Origin: Macrolepiota albuminosa
Lineage: Eukaryota > Basidiomycota > Agaricomycetes > Agaricales > Agaricaceae
DNA length: 64,000 nt
NCBI GenBank assembly: GCA_027475525.1
Contig: JAMWFC010000113.1
Coordinates: 1-64,000, forward strand
Reading direction: 5' to 3'
The translations under genes were made by a program, and so were the position numbers. Below, piece after piece: positions 1 through 9,993 of the stretch. The notes beneath the pieces are model-generated. The model was not told the origin of the DNA, searched no databases, and saw nothing but the letters and a program-made list of their open reading frames with translations. Each line of letters begins with the position of its first letter. The stretch's first letter is position 1.

Positions 1-127
1 TGTGGATTAGAGGTCACTTTCTAAGACTTCAAGAAAGCCCCAGAACTATCAGTACTACTTGCAACCAAGTACTACAGAATCCCATGGGCATTATGTAAAT
101 CCAGTGTGTCTGACTCCTTGCGACCAC

Positions 128-252
128 ACCACCACACGAGCTACTCGAGTTCTGGGTTCACCCAAGCTCGTTCCTTTTCCTCGAGTTCTGGGTTCACCCA
201 AACTTGTTTTTTCCCTCGAGGTTTGGGTTCACCAAGCTCGCCTGTTTTCTCC
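128..252. repeat. Degenerate minisatellite, about three copies
   Basis: A unit of roughly 40 bp containing CGAGTTCTGGGTTCACCC recurs about three times with substitutions. The rest of positions 1-808 shows no convincing gene: the short open frames there overlap this repeat or lack codon-like structure and splice signals. Purpose unknown. Confidence 0.6.
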
Positions 253-808
253 CCGAGCTCTCTGGTTCTCTACTTATCTTTCTCTCTGCTACTCTGCTTT
301 TCTCACAGACTTCTCGCCGAAAATTTTTTCTGTCCATTAGCCCAATATTTGGCAAAGCAACTTTTGGTCGTAGTATACAGCAGCCTCGTCGCCACGTGGG
401 AGCAAGTCCTGTCGCTCTTGTACAAGTTCATTCACATGATAAATCCAACTTTGACAGCTTGGACACCACTTCCAGGGCACTGTCAATATTTCTGCGTCTC
501 CTGTTCCCCAAATTGCAAGCCGCCAACTCTTTAATTGCCGATTGATCCAGCCAGTTCTTTCATTTGGGAAAGCCTGCGCATGAGACATTGATTTTCACAT
601 TGTCAATCACTTAGCAGAACAGGCGATGTTCCAAAGGGGGTGAGCGTGGTTTGAAGGCGATGAGCGTGCTGTTCGCAAGTTTGTAGTCGAAAGACAATCA
701 TATGATGCCCTCAAACAAAGAATCGGAGTTCGGAATCTTGAGACGATTCGTCCTTTGAGCTCGCTTCGTCTTGCTCCGAATCATCGTCAACGCACGGAAC
801 GCACACTA

Positions 809-2060
809 TGAGCGACTTGCAGCTTCCCTCTTCTATCAACACTGTATGCCCTTTCATTCTAACATCTTGATGCATGCTCTAACGTTCCATCTCTTCTAGG
901 TCACTGCCCCGCATAGTTCCGATTTTGCTCAGCCTGCCCATGGAGACGACATCAGAGGCGGTGCTCCCGATGATAACCAACATGACGAAGACGACGACAA
1001 CTACCTGTTGAATACGGTCAGGAGACTTGAAGAAGAAGTGGAAGAGCTACGGGACCAGATGAATGGACTCCGTACTCCCGCTCGGAGGAAGGTACTAGTT
1101 CCCAGGACATCCCCCTTCAAGGTCCCTCAGACACGTGTCAATCGCACCGACTATCACAATACCCGTATGCGCATCGTTAGAGAGGAGATGAAATTCGTTT
1201 TAGGTACCGAGAAAGATGTCGACTTCTTCAAGGTTGTCAATGAGCGGCCAGAGCTTCTCGCGTCTGTTGTCGACATAGCGAATTTTGCCGCGGATGACAC
1301 TGCTCCAGGACCAAACATCGACGAACCCCAAATCTGGATCCATTCCCCTCAGAATATATGGAATTTCGAACTTGCCGACCAGTTTGCAGCACGTGTCATA
1401 GAAAAGTATCCCCATAGGAATCTGGATCCTACATGGGTCGCTCAACACTTCATCGCCCGTCTGGACACCCTGAGAAAGGCCTACGATAAACGGCGACCTC
1501 GAGAGAATGAGGATGCGGACAGTGCTGAAGTTCGGTTCAGCGAAGAATTTCAGAGAAGCTGCAAGGTTAAGCGTAGGAGGAGGAGACAGACAGAGGTATG
1601 TATCTCACATGAGTACAGATTCAAGTCGCTGAGCATCTGGCAGCTGTATCACTCTCGGAAAGCCATTTGCGAAGAAATGATAGATGTTTTGGGCTGGGAC
1701 ATCTTGTTCCATATGATGGAGCTGCTCGGTGTGGATGGTCAAAGCTCAGACGAGTCTGATGGTGAGCCCTACGAGTACAGGGCAAAAATACAAACGTGGC
1801 GCAGTTCTCGTGTCACAAGCCTCCTCCGCTTCATCGATAGCCACAGGACTACAACAAACTCATATGGAAACCCGCGCGCTGGCAGCAGACCACGAGTCCG
1901 ACGTATCAGCAACAATGATCATACATCGCGGTCGTTGAGCGACATTGTGGCTTGCCTTCCTCTCAACTTCTACAGTGATACCTGGTTTCAAAGCCTTGCC
2001 GCACAATTGCAAGTCACCCTCAACCCTCAACCTGAGATTCAGCTGCCTCATATTCGGTGA
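809..2060 (+). CDS. Spliced hypothetical protein, type expanded in Agaricomycetes
   Basis: Function unknown. The first exon begins MSDLQLPSS and is joined through a short GT-AG intron (about 845-899) to an acidic stretch (HDEDDDN) and then the long open frame. A second intron, 1596-1643 (48 bp, in frame), is likely because removing it joins RRRQTE to LYHSRKAI cleanly. The protein has a short coiled-coil-like segment (RRLEEEVEELRDQM), a central alpha-helical region, a basic patch (KVKRRRRR), the motif LLGVDGQSSDESD, a WRSS..T..LRFID stretch and a C-terminal LPLNFYSDTWF. From memory, proteins with a GVDGMSSDES-like motif followed by WRS and NFY motifs are numerous in mushroom genomes and are uncharacterised. 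A nuclear location is my inference from the basic and acidic runs. Stop at 2058-2060. Confidence 0.72.
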
Positions 2061-2090
2061 AATGGTTCGGCATAGTCTATTTGTACGCTT

Positions 2091-2333
2091 GTAATTCAAC
2101 TTGACTATCTATCATATTGCAAAGTTTCAGTTTGTAGCCTCGTAGTGTGTGGCGGTGCTGTGTGGCGGTGCTGGCGCTCGACAAGTCGACTCGTGCACAG
2201 CCACGATCACGATCGCGTATGCACGTGTCTTGCAAAGTCGTCACCTCAACTTCAGCATACTCTATTGTAGGCTGGTAATTCAACTTGACCGTCTCCCATA
2301 TTGCAAAGTTTCGGCTGCAGCCTCGTAGTCCTG
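2091..2333 (+). repeat. Imperfect direct repeat downstream of the 809-2060 gene
   Basis: About 58 bp at 2091-2148 (GTAATTCAACTTGACTATCT onwards, ending GCCTCGTAG) recurs at about 2274-2330 with a handful of substitutions. It lies in the 3' flank of the preceding gene and includes TTGCAAAGTTTC in both copies. Between them are duplicated TGTGTGGCGGTGCTG units. No function is evident. Confidence 0.55.
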
Positions 2334-2405
2334 TATGTGATGTTACCGTGATCTCTTTTCTTTGTTTCTTTGTGCTAAAAACAACAACACTCAAGTGAAC
2401 TCGAC

Positions 2406-2753
2406 ATGTCTTCCTTTTCTGAAGAATCAATCTTCAGCCTCAATTACCGCATCTCTAGGCCTCCAATGAAGCCTCGAAAAGTAAGATGTATCCACGCGGC
2501 TCCGTCATTATATCTGGTGAGTCAACTAACATGCGTACTAATTATAATTACTCCACTAAACCGATACATACAGACTACGGAAAACATCCAAAAAGTCGAT
2601 TTCATTTCTTCAAACGTAAGTACTGGTGTCTCTCTTAGTGCGTAAAACTAGACATTTCGTTTATAGGTATCAGCCGTGCAAGTACTGAAGACTTTACTCG
2701 AAATGAAGCGATAGAGACCGTCAGGGGTCAACGTCCAATGTTCGCGGTAAGAT
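2406..2753 (+). CDS. Possible 5' exons of a spliced gene, model uncertain
   Basis: An ATG at 2406 opens MSSFSEESIFSLNY and reaches good donor sites (GTAAGA at about 2480 and GTGAGT at about 2516). Further segments with clean borders follow: TACATACAG|ACTACGG (about 2574), AAAC|GTAAGT (about 2613), TTTATAG|GTATCAG (about 2668) and GCG|GTAAGA (about 2749). The frames of these exons cannot be linked unambiguously. One chain ends in a stop near 2711; another stays open through EAIETVRGQRP. This may be the start of the membrane-protein gene that ends at 4256, or a separate small gene. No domain recognised. Confidence 0.3.
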
Positions 2754-3273
2754 TGGCATAAGAAAGTGTCCGCTTCGTTTACTGAAAGTCCACAGATGAT
2801 ACCGTTTTGATTTTTTTGTACATAGTCTTTTGAATTTGTATTTTTGGTACGCGACGGAAGAATGTACATACTTCAAGGTTGCGATGTTCGGCTCTGCATT
2901 TAGAGGGCGTTTCGTCGCTCTCCTGAATCTCCAGCCCCCGCCACGCATCCCAATGTACATTCATCATCACTCTCCTCCCAGAAATGAAAGTTTGCAGAGT
3001 CAGACGGAGGACGGGCGGAGATCGACTGTCTGGGCACGCAGTACCTGGAAGACAAAGGAACCGAGACTGACACTGATACAACGCGCTCTGTGCACATTGA
3101 GACAGAGACAGAGATGGAGCCTTCTTCAGCTTCCTCCACTACCTCTTTGACGGCATCAGTGTCTCTACTAGACGACTATACGCTTACGCTAAGAACTCAG
3201 CCCTCCCCGCCTCCCAGTGGTTCTCCAGACTGTGATATCACACGTTCTAGTTGTCTTCCCTGCACGTCTGCAC

Positions 3274-3511
3274 GTTCCGTTCGCCACCATGGAGGGTGAG
3301 AGAGGGCATTTGGTCCTTTCTGAGGAGCCCTGGGGCAGCTGATGATCGGATGAGGGAGGGGGTGATGGGGGGGAGGATGTGGACGTTGTAATGGCCAATC
3401 GCAGCCGTGCGAAACGTTTTCGACGCTCCGTTCGTCATCATGGAGGGTGAGAGAGGGCATTTGGTCCTTTCTGAGGAGCCCTGGGGCAGCTGAGGATCGG
3501 ATGAGGGAGGG
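3274..3511 (+). repeat. Two direct copies of an 87-bp segment
   Basis: Copy 1 (about 3274-3361) and copy 2 (about 3425-3511) share CATGGAGGGTGAGAGAGGGC and the following 60 bases through CGGATGAGGGAGGG with very few differences, about 150 bp apart. They sit between the uncertain exons at 2.4-3.2 kb and the membrane-protein exon. They look like a local tandem duplication. Confidence 0.75.
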
Positions 3512-3606
3512 TAAGGGCCGGTCAGAGTCGATCTGCCCCGCGAGAACTAAGGATTAATACACACACGTCTTTAATTTCCTGCCTTCACACCACGCAACCA
3601 TCTTAC

Positions 3607-4256
3607 ATGCCTACTACCTCTCCCGTTTCGGCCTTGCTCCGCATCTGGAGCTTTACATCTCACTTGGAAAGACCAGAAATGGAGGATGAGCGGGTTAGGA
3701 TTATGGATAGGTCCTGGGCCCACTGCGTCGAATACTTGCTTGTGGTTTGTTGCTGTCATTGTGCTGTTCTTTGTGCTGTTCTTACAATCTCCCTTGAAAA
3801 GTCGATTGCCTCGAGCGCATTAGTACTCGCCTGAAGGAGTCTATTACCGAACTTTTAACGACGTTTCGCAGCTTAATGATGGCCGCCATGGCATTACCTC
3901 AAGGAAAATATGTTGTTAACGGGTTTGCTACGCGTATGATCGAGTTATGCAGCGCGTCATCGTCTATTACCACGGCATTGGCCGTCACCTACATTGTGAT
4001 GCCGGATATCCTCAAAATCTTATGCCCATCGACCATGCTGAACTTCTTGTCCCCAAGCTTTGTCTTTATTTTTCTTGTTACAGCCATCTTTACGACCTTC
4101 ACTGTTTACACTAGCTGCATTGCCATTCTTTCTGTTGTAATTGCTTCCCATCCCTATGTGATCATTCCCCTCGTCATCATTTTTGCGTTGGCTGTTCTTT
4201 CATTTTCAATGAAAGCTTTTCTTGATTTCACCTGCCGTTTAATTTTTTTTATGTGA
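3607..4256 (+). CDS. 3' part of a multi-pass membrane protein gene
   Basis: The 3' exon runs from about 3803 (acceptor CTTGAAAAG) to the stop at 4254-4256. It encodes an amphipathic stretch (DCLERISTRLKESITELL) and then three or four hydrophobic segments, including TALAVTYIVMPDIL, FVFIFLVTAIFTTF and CIAILSVVIA, consistent with an integral membrane protein. A preceding exon (3607 to about 3750: MPTTSPVSALL, then MEDERVRIMDRSW) can be spliced to it through a weak donor near 3752-3756. The real start may lie further upstream, in the exons at 2.4-3.2 kb. I do not recognise the family. Confidence 0.45.
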
Positions 4257-4440
4257 GCGCCTTTTTTTGTCATTACTATTGCATTTCTTGTACTGCATAA
4301 ACCAATATATTGTTGCCTATCGCTACATTAGCTGCACGCGAGTGTACCAGACCGATGAGGAAGAAGATCAGCGTGCGCTCGTCGTGTGAACAGCGCCATG
4401 CTCATCGACGCGACAGTGTTTCTAATTGATCTTTCTTGAG
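4257..4440. other. Intergenic, last CpG-containing sequence before the decayed block
   Basis: No gene seen. It contains many CpGs (for example CGTGCGCTCGTCGTG near 4372 and CATCGACGCGACAG near 4404) and is followed abruptly by AT-rich, CpG-poor DNA from about 4440. Confidence 0.6.
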
Positions 4441-4959
4441 AAACATTTAAAGAATTTCTAATCGGTCTTTTTTTAGAAATACATCATGTTTTTACAATTT
4501 ATTTTTCTAAAACAACACAAAGAAAGTTTATTGAAAAACATTTGATAAAAAAATTACAAAGATAACTTTAGAAAAACCAAAAGATACATGTGCCATATTT
4601 TTCAAGAAACAGTCTAGAAACACAATTTGTGTTCCCCACGTATTTCTTGAGAAATAGAGAAAGAAAATTTTTAAAAATAGCTCAAGAAACACACAAAAAA
4701 CACAATAAGTGTTTTTTTTACTATTTCTCAATTTATACTTTTAGTTTTTCCGGAGAAACACTTGTTGGAAGTCACATGACCTGTTTCTAACGGATGTTTC
4801 TCCAGAAATCTCCGCCATGCCCCGAAGTGACAAGCAATGACAACAGCAATTGAATATACAAGACAGCATAATCAGGTAAAACACATGTTTTTGCTAACAA
4901 TACAGCTGCAGTGACATTAATATATGGGCCAAAACTAGCCCCAGGCCAGAAACACATGA

Positions 4960-5430
4960 TAAAGACCATCTACAAGCTAGACAAATTCATCCAAAGAGAA
5001 GTGGAATAGATGTTCAGCATAGAGTAGTGTCCAGGACACAAAGACATTATAGGCAACAAACATGCAAACAAAGAAGCAAAGAGGAGAATGGAGATATAAA
5101 CAGAAGACTATACTACACTAACCAATGCAAAGAAAAAGATGAAAGAAGACACTCTTAAGAAGTGGCAAGAAGATTGGCAGAGAATGCCATCCACAGAGGT
5201 TTTATAGTGGCAAACAGGTTGCAACCCAGATGGAAGCCAAGGGAACATGTAACCCACACTTCAAGGGAGGTATTCAGGAGACTTATGCAGTGCCAAACAA
5301 AACATGCTTTTATTGGTGAATACTATGCTAAGTTTGTACCTAACAAACCAATAGGCTGCCCATGCAGAGAATGGTTTCAAATATGCAAATACATAATCCA
5401 AGCCTGCCCAAGATATGAAGAATACTGAAA
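4960..5430 (+). pseudogene. Decayed non-LTR retrotransposon, RNase H and C-terminal tail
   Basis: Around 5029-5082 one frame reads CPGHKDIIGNKHANKEAK, the characteristic RNase H motif of Tad/jockey-like LINEs (canonical WxPGHxGIxGNExAD). Shortly downstream another frame (5162-5428) reads FRRLMQCQTKHAFIGEYY, then IGCPCREWFQ and IIQACPRYEEY, the cysteine/histidine tail that ends many such polyproteins. The two parts are in different frames and contain stops, and CG is absent, so this is a dead, truncated copy. The upstream reverse transcriptase was not identified. Confidence 0.7.
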
Positions 5431-6007
5431 TATACTGCAAGAGGCAGACAAACAAATAGAACTGGAAAACTGCTGATTACAAAAGAAGGTTTCAAAGCTA
5501 TGGTCAAATTTCTAGAGAAGACAAGAGCATTCACAAAGACAGGGAAGAAGAAGACACAAATAACAATACCAACAATCAATAACAAAGAAAACAAGAAAGA
5601 TAAAGAGAGATTGTGGAGTAGGATGAAGAGGAAAGAGAGAGAAAGATAGATGATAAATAAGAGAAAATGGAAGTAGAAAAGGGGAGATGGAGAAGGAGAA
5701 GAGACAGGAAGGTAGAGGTCATGCAGGGAGTAAATAAAAGGATACAGGACTGGGAACACATACTAGATTTCTGCCAATCCCTTCACACACATGTCCAACC
5801 AGAAGGAGTATGTAATGCACCCCAGTCCACCAGACAAGCCACCAAAGACTATATGAAGAGACTTCTACATTATAAAAATATGATACACAGCTGCACATAG
5901 ATAAAACATCTATAATTCTTGGAGTAGGATATGCATTAGAGCCTACCCCTGCCTCTTCACCCTGCATAGTGACTTGCCAGTGGTAAAAACACAATTTATT
6001 CATTTAT

Positions 6008-6757
6008 TCAAAGATAGAGAGAGAGGAAGTAACAATAGAAAGACATGATGTGATATGAACATGTTAGAATTAGAACTGTCTAGGCTACCACAGATACTCA
6101 TGACTGGCTACTCCTGCTTTGACTAGTCATCCTGACTAGACAGTGGCCATTGTTTTGTAGTATAGATATATAAAGATATGTTACATGGACAGCATCCTCA
6201 GTTAATTATTATGAAACTAAGAGTGAGTATTCAAAACATATTTATTATTCTGATAGAAGACTCACTGTACTCTTAGAGATTAATGTACTTATATTGATTT
6301 TAAGTACAGTGCAATATAGTTGATTGTTATGAGACTGAGGATTAACGTACTTACATTGATCTTAGATCTGACAGCGTCTCTGCTTGATTTCTAACAGAAC
6401 ATACCTTCTATGCACTCATGTGATGCCTGCACAAGGCAGAGAAGTAGAGAAACAGAGAGAAAGAGTCATTAAGTCAGAAAGTAAGAGTAGAAAGTGGGGT
6501 TTAACTATTCATGGTGCATAGCATGCATCTCAACAAAAACCAAGCCAGCTAGCTAAAAACAAACAATATTGCAGAAAGAATATAGAATAACATAGGATGG
6601 TACTTGTGCAGCATCCTGACAATAATGAACGTCATGATTGCAAGGTAGAGCACAATGCAGACAAGCAGCCATATTGACAAAACAATGAAGAGAGATATGC
6701 TTCAGAGAGATTTATAGAGGTTGGAGGCTCTGCCAATAACAGTCGTAGTGCCAATCA
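6008..6757 (-). pseudogene. CpG-decayed fragment of the CHS7 gene
   Basis: Positions 6008-6056 and 6397-6757 match the plus-strand sequence of the CHS7 locus at about 18772-18832 and 18903-19246, including the intron after the exon encoding the last membrane segments. It is therefore a DNA-level rather than a cDNA copy. About 340 bp of unrelated sequence sits between the two matching parts, and the short exon at about 18.84-18.90 kb is missing. Almost every CG of the intact gene is TG or CA here: for instance GACGACTATGAACGTCATGA against GACAATAATGAACGTCATGA, and ATCGACAAGACGACGAAG against ATTGACAAAACAATGAAG. No function is expected. Confidence 0.85.
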
Positions 6758-7360
6758 TGAGCTTCAGGCTCAAAACCAAAAGATTCTTCTTTTACAAGAC
6801 AACTTCTTGGGACACATTATTCCAGAAGGCCTTTGAAATATTTGTGTCAAAAATTTTGAACTTAATTTTACAGCACATATCCAGCCTATGGATCAAAGCA
6901 TCATTAAATGCTTCGAGACATATTATCACACTTCATACATTGAATGTACTATTGATCAATATAATTCTAGTGTCACACATTCTGAAATTTATGACATCAA
7001 TCAATTGAAAGCTATGCAACTAGCTAAAACTGCTTGAAATGAGATAGATACAATCACTATCAGATACTGTTGGTACAAAGCAGGTATCTTCTCTGATATC
7101 AATCAACCTGCTGCCCAGTCCCTCATACTATTCACAGCTCTTCTTAATGCAGACAGCAATTAGCTTGATCTAATTGCAGATGTGGAAAAAAAGGTTGAAA
7201 AAGTTCTTAATTAATTACAATCAATTGGTGTCCTTCACTCTCAAAATAGAATGTCACTCAATGCTCTTCTTAATCCAGTAGATAGAATTCACTATATGGA
7301 AGAAGTAACCAATACAGATATCTGCAAAGCTGTACTTGAAGTATGGGAAGCCTAAGAAGC
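6758..7360 (+). pseudogene. pogo/Fot-type DDE transposase relic
   Basis: In one frame the sequence around 6888-6990 reads HIQPMDQSIIKCFETYY and then IECTIDQYNSSVTHSEIY. This is the C-terminal half of the DDE domain of pogo/Fot1 (Tc1-mariner superfamily) transposases, whose hallmark is QPMDQGII. Just upstream, in shifted frames, traces of a LLLQDNF-type second catalytic Asp motif are visible near 6783-6803. Downstream are KAMQLAKTA, CWYKAGIFSDINQPAAQ and a C-terminal tail interrupted by stops. It is a frameshifted, nonsense-rich copy without the N-terminal DNA-binding part, adjoining the CHS7 fragment. Confidence 0.75.
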
Positions 7361-7989
7361 TGCAGAAATTAATGGTGAAGATAATAATGTTAGCAAAATA
7401 TACTGGTTCAGGCTCAACTTATAAGGCATGAAGTTCTTTAAGCAGCTTTGTTAATAAAAAGCTACACTGATAGGATGCAAGATTTAATTTCCCATGATGT
7501 AGATCATATTTTGATGTCATTCAAAAGGCAGATATGTCTTGAGGAGTCTTGAAAAATGGTCTCTTCACAGATTACTGACTGTTTCCCTCAGAAATATTAG
7601 AATATTTATACAATACACATACAATAGCTAAAAATTCAGATTTTTAACAATTTTTTTTTCAAGTCTCCTTTATAAGCTATAACCTTTTATAACCTATAGC
7701 TCTGAGTGTTGATCAAGGAATATGGATATGGGTTAGAAGGGGTCTGACTATAAATAAACAATGCAATCTTCTTGCATATAACATGACTGAATAAGATTTT
7801 GTGCCTTACTGTTCCTGACTCAACATCTGCTAAAACAATGGCATTAAATCAGAAACAGCCATTGGTGTTTTGGTAATCCTATAATATACCTGCTTGTCTG
7901 TACAAAGGCCTCTAAAAATGCTCCTTTATTGGAAAACATTTTACTAAGCCATGTAGCTTAGTAGAATGTCTCTCAACATCCTTACTTCT

Positions 7990-8277
7990 GTCAGGATTCA
8001 ACTTAATAAATAAAATTGAGAAACAAACAATATCAAAGTTCAGTTTTTTCACTGTATGCATGCTTTTTTTATACTAATTTAAGGTGGCTAAAGTAGTCCA
8101 TTTTTTCTAAGAATAAAAAATAATTTGATAGTTTTCTGTATGAATAAAATTACAAGCGCTATGTGAATGTCTGTAAATAGCAAAATAATAAGTATCTATA
8201 AATAAAATAGGAATATAATAAATGTCCATGAATAAAATAGGGTTTTAGCTAAACACACACTACTCAAGTCCTAATAT
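7990..8277. mobile_element. LTR of family A, left copy (CpG-decayed)
   Basis: A 288-bp sequence starting TGTCAGGATTC and ending near CTCAAGTCCTAATA. It matches position for position the sequence at 15457-15747, whose ends are perfect TGTCAGGA/TCCTGACA inverted repeats. In this left copy most CG sites of the right copy are TG or CA (GATTCGAC to GATTCAAC; CACGCGCTACTCGAG to CACACACTACTCAAG). Given the flanking minus-strand integrase it is the 3' LTR of a minus-oriented Gypsy element. Confidence 0.85.
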
Positions 8278-8299
8278 TACCTCCTTTTTAAGGCAAGTG

Positions 8300-9985
8300 C
8301 TCCAAACAAGCATTTTTAGTAAGTGTTATATCTATAAGCAGGTCAGGGATAGGGACAAAAGATAAAGATTTATATTCTAAAAATGTAAGCCTATATACAG
8401 TCACAGTGTTTTTATGGTAAAAATCTACAATGAAACACAGTGTTTTATTTTGCATTTGGCTTTCCTTTTTCCATATGTTGTGTGAGAAGGCTTGGTCTTT
8501 CCAAGTTATGAGATATTCAAGTTTCCTATTGTATAGTCAGAAATCAATAATTTTCTCAGGCTCCTAGTTTTCTCCTCTAATATAGAGTGTGATTTGCAGT
8601 GTAGGTCAGTTGAATTTGTCTGATATGAATTGATGAAGCCTTAGATATGTTGAAGATGAGATGCATGCACTAAGAGATAGGTAGACATAATTGATAGGCA
8701 TGTGGTAAGTGTTTTCTAACTATTTTAAAAGGTCCTAAACTTTTCCAGTCTAATTTCTTCTTTGGTCTATTCATAAATATGTGTTCAGCATTGAGCCAAA
8801 CTTTATCTCCAATATCAAATTCTTTTTATGAATGATCTTGATTATAAAATTATTTCATATCTTTTGCAGCACCTTTTAGCATAGCTTACATCTCTTCCCT
8901 TATATTTTTCATTCTTGCTGCAAAGTGATTTGGGCTCTCTGGAGTTCAAATGGTCAGAGTTGGATCTAGTCCAGTATTGACTTTGCAGCCTTTGGTAATG
9001 AAAAAGAGAGAATTGTCTGTTGAACTCAAGACACAATTATTATAACAAAACTCAGCTAAGGTAAGCCATTCTGCCTAATTGTCCATATAGTAGTTGACAA
9101 AAAGTCTTAGATATTGCTTAATTTCCTGGTTAATTCTTTTAGTTTGCCTATCAGCTTGCAAGTAGTGCAAAGTTGACAAATTACATTTAATACTCATTAA
9201 TTTGTATAGCTTTTTTGTAAAATCTGATGCAAATTGTCCTCCTCAATTGCTAATCATCATGTAGGGTAGGCCCTCGTGACACCAAACATGGTTTCTAAAA
9301 AGGCATGCCACCTTTTTGGAATCAATCTCTTTATTATATGAGATTGTGAATATACATTTATTAAATTGGTCAACAACTACCATTATTGCATCATGACCCA
9401 TTGATACTGGTAGGCCAGTTATGAAATCGGCAGATATGATTTAAAATAGGAATTTGGGCATAGTATTTGAAAACAAGAATTCTCTTGGTTTCTGCAGAAA
9501 TATTTTTATTTGTTGGCATTTTCTGCAACCATCTACATATTTATTTATATACTCTGTCATTTTAGACCACCAATAGTTTCTCAATATCAGTTTTTTTGTC
9601 TTATTTCTTTCAAGATATCTACCAACAGTTGAATTATAATATAACTCTACTATTTTTTTCTTAATGTTGTTATTTGTCACTACTATCAACCCATTTCTAA
9701 ATGTCAGCCCATCTTTTTCTTCCCAATTGGCAAACTTCTCATCTTTGTTGATTGATGCTTCACTTGATTCTTTTAACATTTGTATTATACTATCCCTCTC
9801 AGTGAAAACTATGACAGCACTTTGAATGTGTAGAGCTAAAATATAATTTGCTAATATAAGGGTGACATCTCTGTTGTTGTCTTCTACTTCTTGTTTGTGA
9901 TACACTCTCCATAATAAGACATCTGGCTTTAGCATGGACTTTCCTAGTTTGTGCTTAAGTATGTATTGGTAGTCTGCAAGTAACC
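8300..9985 (-). pseudogene. Ty3/Gypsy integrase region, decayed, minus strand
   Basis: Reading the minus strand from about 9985 downward: the end of RNase H (ILKHKLGKSMLKPD), then a degenerate zinc-binding HHCC module (the histidines are replaced, as in YYNSTVGRYLERN; CRKCQQIK survives). Next is the integrase core with DFITGLPVSMGHDAIMVVVD near 9.4 kb. The second catalytic Asp is changed (MISN...GGQF instead of SDRG.QF) and a stop intervenes near 9.24 kb. The glutamate region INQEIKQYLR and a GPF module (LDWKSLGPFKIV) near 8.73 kb follow. The longest open part is 9441-9935. It ends in the family-A LTR on its left, so this is the 3' half of one element. Confidence 0.85.
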
Positions 9986-9993
9986 CTGACCAT

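Noticed and set aside
5340..5759. 139-codon minus-strand frame with Phe/Leu/Ser runs
   Set aside because: It translates a purine-rich low-complexity stretch and the antisense of the LINE relic.
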